A program made the translations under genes and the position numbers. The notes below the pieces were generated by a model. The model was not told where the DNA came from. It saw only the letters and a program-made list of their open reading frames with translations, and ran no database searches. 64,000 nucleotides of DNA from Glycomyces tritici (GTDB taxonomy: Bacteria > Actinomycetota > Actinomycetes > Mycobacteriales > Micromonosporaceae), in assembly GCF_030403505.1 (NCBI RefSeq), contig NZ_JAUEMJ010000006.1, forward strand, positions 131,126 through 195,125, written 5' to 3'. This document shows, piece by piece, positions 61,652 to 64,000 of the stretch (its first letter is position 1; each line of letters starts with the position of its first letter).

Positions 61652-64000
61652 GTGCCTGAGAACAACCAAGACCAGCTTGAGATCCCGGAGGGCCAAGGCC
61701 GCATCGAGCCGGTCGGCATCGAAGTGGAGATGTCGCGCTCGTACCTCGACTACGCCATGAGCGTCATCGTCGGGCGCGCGCTGCCCGACGTGCGCGACGG
61801 GCTGAAGCCGGTCCACCGCAAGATCCTGTACGCGATGTACGACGGCGGCTACCGCCCCGACCGCGGGTACGTCAAGTGCTCGCGCGTCATCGGCGACGTG
61901 ATGGGCCAGTTCCACCCGCACGGCGACTCCGCGATCTACGACTCGCTCGTGCGCATGGCGCAGCCGTGGAGCCTGCGGTACCCGCTCATCGACGGCCAGG
62001 GGAACTTCGGCTCCCCCGGCAACGACCCGGCCGCCGCGCACCGGTACACCGAGTCGCGCCTCGAGCCGCTCGCGATGGAGATGCTGCGCGACATCGACGA
62101 GGAGTCGGTCGACTTCGAGCCGAACTACGACGGCAAGACCACCGAGCCCACGATCCTGCCCTCGCGGATCCCGAACCTGCTCATCAACGGCTCCGAGGGC
62201 ATCGCGGTCGGCATGGCCACCAAGATCCCGCCGCACAACCTGCGCGAGGTCGCGGCGGCCGTCGACTGGTGCCTGGACCACCCGGAGGCCACCGAGGAGG
62301 AGGCCCTGGAGGAGATCCTCGGGATCATCACCGGGCCCGACTTCCCCACCGGCGCCACGATCCTCGGGCGCGCCGCGATCGAGGACGCGTACCGCACGGG
62401 CCGCGGCTCGATCCGCATGCGCGCCGTGATCGAGGTCGAGGAGGACTCCAAGGGCCGCCCCTGCCTCGTCGTCACCGAACTGCCGTACCAGGTCAACCCC
62501 GACAACCTGGCCGAGCGCATCGCCGACCTCGTCAAAGAGGGCAAGCTCGGCGGCATCGCGGACATTCGCGACGAGTCCTCGGGCCGCACCGGCATGCGGA
62601 TCGTGGTCGTGCTCAAGCGCGACGCGGTCCCGAAGGTCGTGCTCAACAACCTGTACAAGCACACGCAGCTGCAGGACACGTTCGGCGCGAACATGCTCGC
62701 GCTGGTCGACGGCGTCCCGCGGACGCTGAACATCGCCCAGATGGTCCGCTACTACGTGGCGCACCAGATCGAGGTCATCGTCCGGCGCACCCAGTACCGG
62801 ATGCGCAAGGCCGAGGAGCGCGCCCACATCCTGCGCGGCCTCGCCAAGGCCCTCGACCTGCTCGACGAGACGATCGCGCTCATCCGCCGCTCGCCTTCGG
62901 CAGAGGAGTCGAAGCAGGGCCTGATGAGCCTGCTCGACGTCGACGAGATCCAGGCCGTGGCCATCCTCGACATGCAGCTGCGCCGCCTCGCCGCCCTCGA
63001 ACGGCAGCGGATCATCGACGAGCTCACCGAGATCGAGACGAAGATCGCCGACCTGGCCGACATCCTGGCCAAGCCCGAGCGGCAGCGCCTCATCCTGCGC
63101 GAGGAGCTCGGCGCGGTCGTGGCCCGCTGGGGCGACGAGCGGCGCACGGTGATCATGCCCGACGCCGGCGAGGTGTCCATGGAGGACCTCATCGCCCGCG
63201 AGGACATCGTGGTCACGATCACCCGCGGCGGCTACGTCAAGCGCACCAAGACCGACGCGTTCCGCTCGCAGAAGCGCGGCGGGAAGGGCGTCCAGGGCGC
63301 GCAGCTCAAGCAGGACGACATCGTCAGCCACTTCTTCGTGTGCACCACGCACGACTGGATCCTGTTCTTCACCAACAAGGGCCGCGTCTACCGGGCGAAG
63401 GCCTACGAGCTGCCGGAGGCGAGCCGCACGGCCCGTGGGCAGCATGTGGCGAACATCCTGGCGTTCGGCCCGGACGAGCACATCGCGCAGGTCATCCAGC
63501 TGGCCAACTACGAGGTCACGCCGTACCTGGTGCTCGCGACCCGCAACGGCCTGGTCAAGAAGTCCAAGCTCACGGACTTCGACTCCCCCCGCACGGGCGG
63601 CCTCATCGGCATCAACCTGCGCGACGGTGACGAGCTGGTGGGCGCGGCGCTCATCCAGCAGGAGGACGACCTGCTGCTGGTCTCGCGCAAGGCGCAGTCG
63701 ATCCGCTTCCAGGCGACCGACGAGGCGCTGCGGCCCATGGGCCGCGCGACCAGCGGTGTGATCGGGATGCGGTTCGTCGGGGACGACGAACTGCTCACCA
63801 TGATCGTTCTGCGCGATAATATGGACATCCTCGTGGCCACCAGCCGCGGTTACGCGAAGCGGACTCCGGTCGACGCGTACCCGCAGCAGGGCCGCGGCGG
63901 CAAGGGCGTCCTGACCGCGAAGATCACGGAACGGCGCGGCGACCTGGTGGGGGCGCTGTCGGTGACGCCGGACGACGAGCTGTTCGCGATCACCTCGGAG
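61652..64000 (+). CDS. gyrA: DNA gyrase subunit A, cut by the window end
   Basis: Breakage-reunion subunit of gyrase; the first 783 codons are present and the frame is open at the edge. Seen: [40 protein letters not shown], the catalytic Tyr in [13 protein letters not shown], and beta-pinwheel blades with the GyrA box SQKRGGKG. In the quinolone-resistance region it reads [10 protein letters not shown], so the Ser and Asp that are commonly mutated are intact. GTG at 61652 has AAGGAAG upstream. Confidence 0.98.
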   Translation, partial: MPENNQDQLEIPEGQGRIEPVGIEVEMSRSYLDYAMSVIVGRALPDVRDGLKPVHRKILYAMYDGGYRPDRGYVKCSRVIGDVMGQFHPHGDSAIYDSLVRMAQPWSLRYPLIDGQGNFGSPGNDPAAAHRYTESRLEPLAMEMLRDIDEESVDFEPNYDGKTTEPTILPSRIPNLLINGSEGIAVGMATKIPPHNLREVAAAVDWCLDHPEATEEEALEEILGIITGPDFPTGATILGRAAIEDAYRTGRGSIRMRAVIEVEEDSKGRPCLVVTELPYQVNPDNLAERIADLVKEGKLGGIADIRDESSGRTGMRIVVVLKRDAVPKVVLNNLYKHTQLQDTFGANMLALVDGVPRTLNIAQMVRYYVAHQIEVIVRRTQYRMRKAEERAHILRGLAKALDLLDETIALIRRSPSAEESKQGLMSLLDVDEIQAVAILDMQLRRLAALERQRIIDELTEIETKIADLADILAKPERQRLILREELGAVVARWGDERRTVIMPDAGEVSMEDLIAREDIVVTITRGGYVKRTKTDAFRSQKRGGKGVQGAQLKQDDIVSHFFVCTTHDWILFFTNKGRVYRAKAYELPEASRTARGQHVANILAFGPDEHIAQVIQLANYEVTPYLVLATRNGLVKKSKLTDFDSPRTGGLIGINLRDGDELVGAALIQQEDDLLLVSRKAQSIRFQATDEALRPMGRATSGVIGMRFVGDDELLTMIVLRDNMDILVATSRGYAKRTPVDAYPQQGRGGKGVLTAKITERRGDLVGALSVTPDDELFAITSE

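Noticed and set aside
59591..63481. 1296-codon open frame on minus across gyrB and gyrA
   Set aside because: Composition (Val, Asp, Leu, Arg repeats) is a shadow of the sense codons. No motif matches any family.

Overview
High-GC Actinobacterial chromosome around the replication origin. Gene order is the classical Actinobacterial one: rpmH-rnpA-yidD-yidC-khpB-rsmG-parA-parB leftward and dnaA-dnaN-gnd-recF-dciA-gyrB-gyrA rightward of oriC (about 55.2-55.55 kb). Further left are trxA/trxB, a sigM-type ECF sigma factor with its membrane partner, murJ and cca, then ponA-padR-ino1 in the mycobacterial arrangement, a Bpa-type proteasome activator, and the purine genes purSQL, purB and purD. Codons are strongly GC-ending. 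I would guess the Glycomycetales/Micromonosporales area, but that placement is inference and no marker here fixes a genus.

Layout. 0-7 kb: de novo purine synthesis (purL, purQ, purS, purB on minus; purD on plus) plus a small sterol-carrier-like protein. 7-19 kb is the least conserved part: a coupled pair of unknown genes, arginine deiminase with a frameshifted small gene behind it, a PAS-like protein facing a TetR regulator that lacks a normal stop, a TetR/SDR divergent pair with a clear operator, a polytopic membrane protein, an anchored acidic surface protein, a beta-lactamase-fold protein and a GlcD-like flavoprotein. 19-28 kb: PabC-like enzyme, Fur regulator, YgfZ, asparaginase, tRNA-Leu(CAG), Bpa, acyltransferase, cyclophilin, MFS protein and a padR-ino1 operon. 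28-45 kb: cell-envelope and redox genes (ponA, GT87-like protein, murJ, pseudokinase, sigM/anti-sigma, trxB, trxA, aminotransferase, ddl) and cca. 45-55 kb: segregation and origin block with six perfect parS sites. 55-64 kb: oriC and the replication/topology operon; gyrA runs off the right end.

Regulation visible in the sequence. At least ten genes have a TANNNT -10 hexamer exactly six bases before the start codon, the layout of leaderless transcripts; this fixes several starts. Two parS sites sit inside intergenic palindromes that may also act as terminators, two encode DVSRET peptides inside parB, and one encodes part of RsmG.

Non-coding structure is the most novel part of the window: a dispersed repeat of about 100 bp in three intergenic copies (5.6, 17.1 and 19.8 kb), a tandem array built on a GCGAAGCTTGCGAGCC-like unit, a cluster of three hairpins after the GlcD-like gene, and two inverted copies of a 50-bp element that accompany parS sites near 45.0 and 46.65 kb. 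I found no CRISPR array, insertion sequence, phage or recognised defence cassette. Apart from these repeats and the unknown gene pair at 7.3-8.7 kb the window is ordinary core genome, and I do not claim a new multi-gene system.
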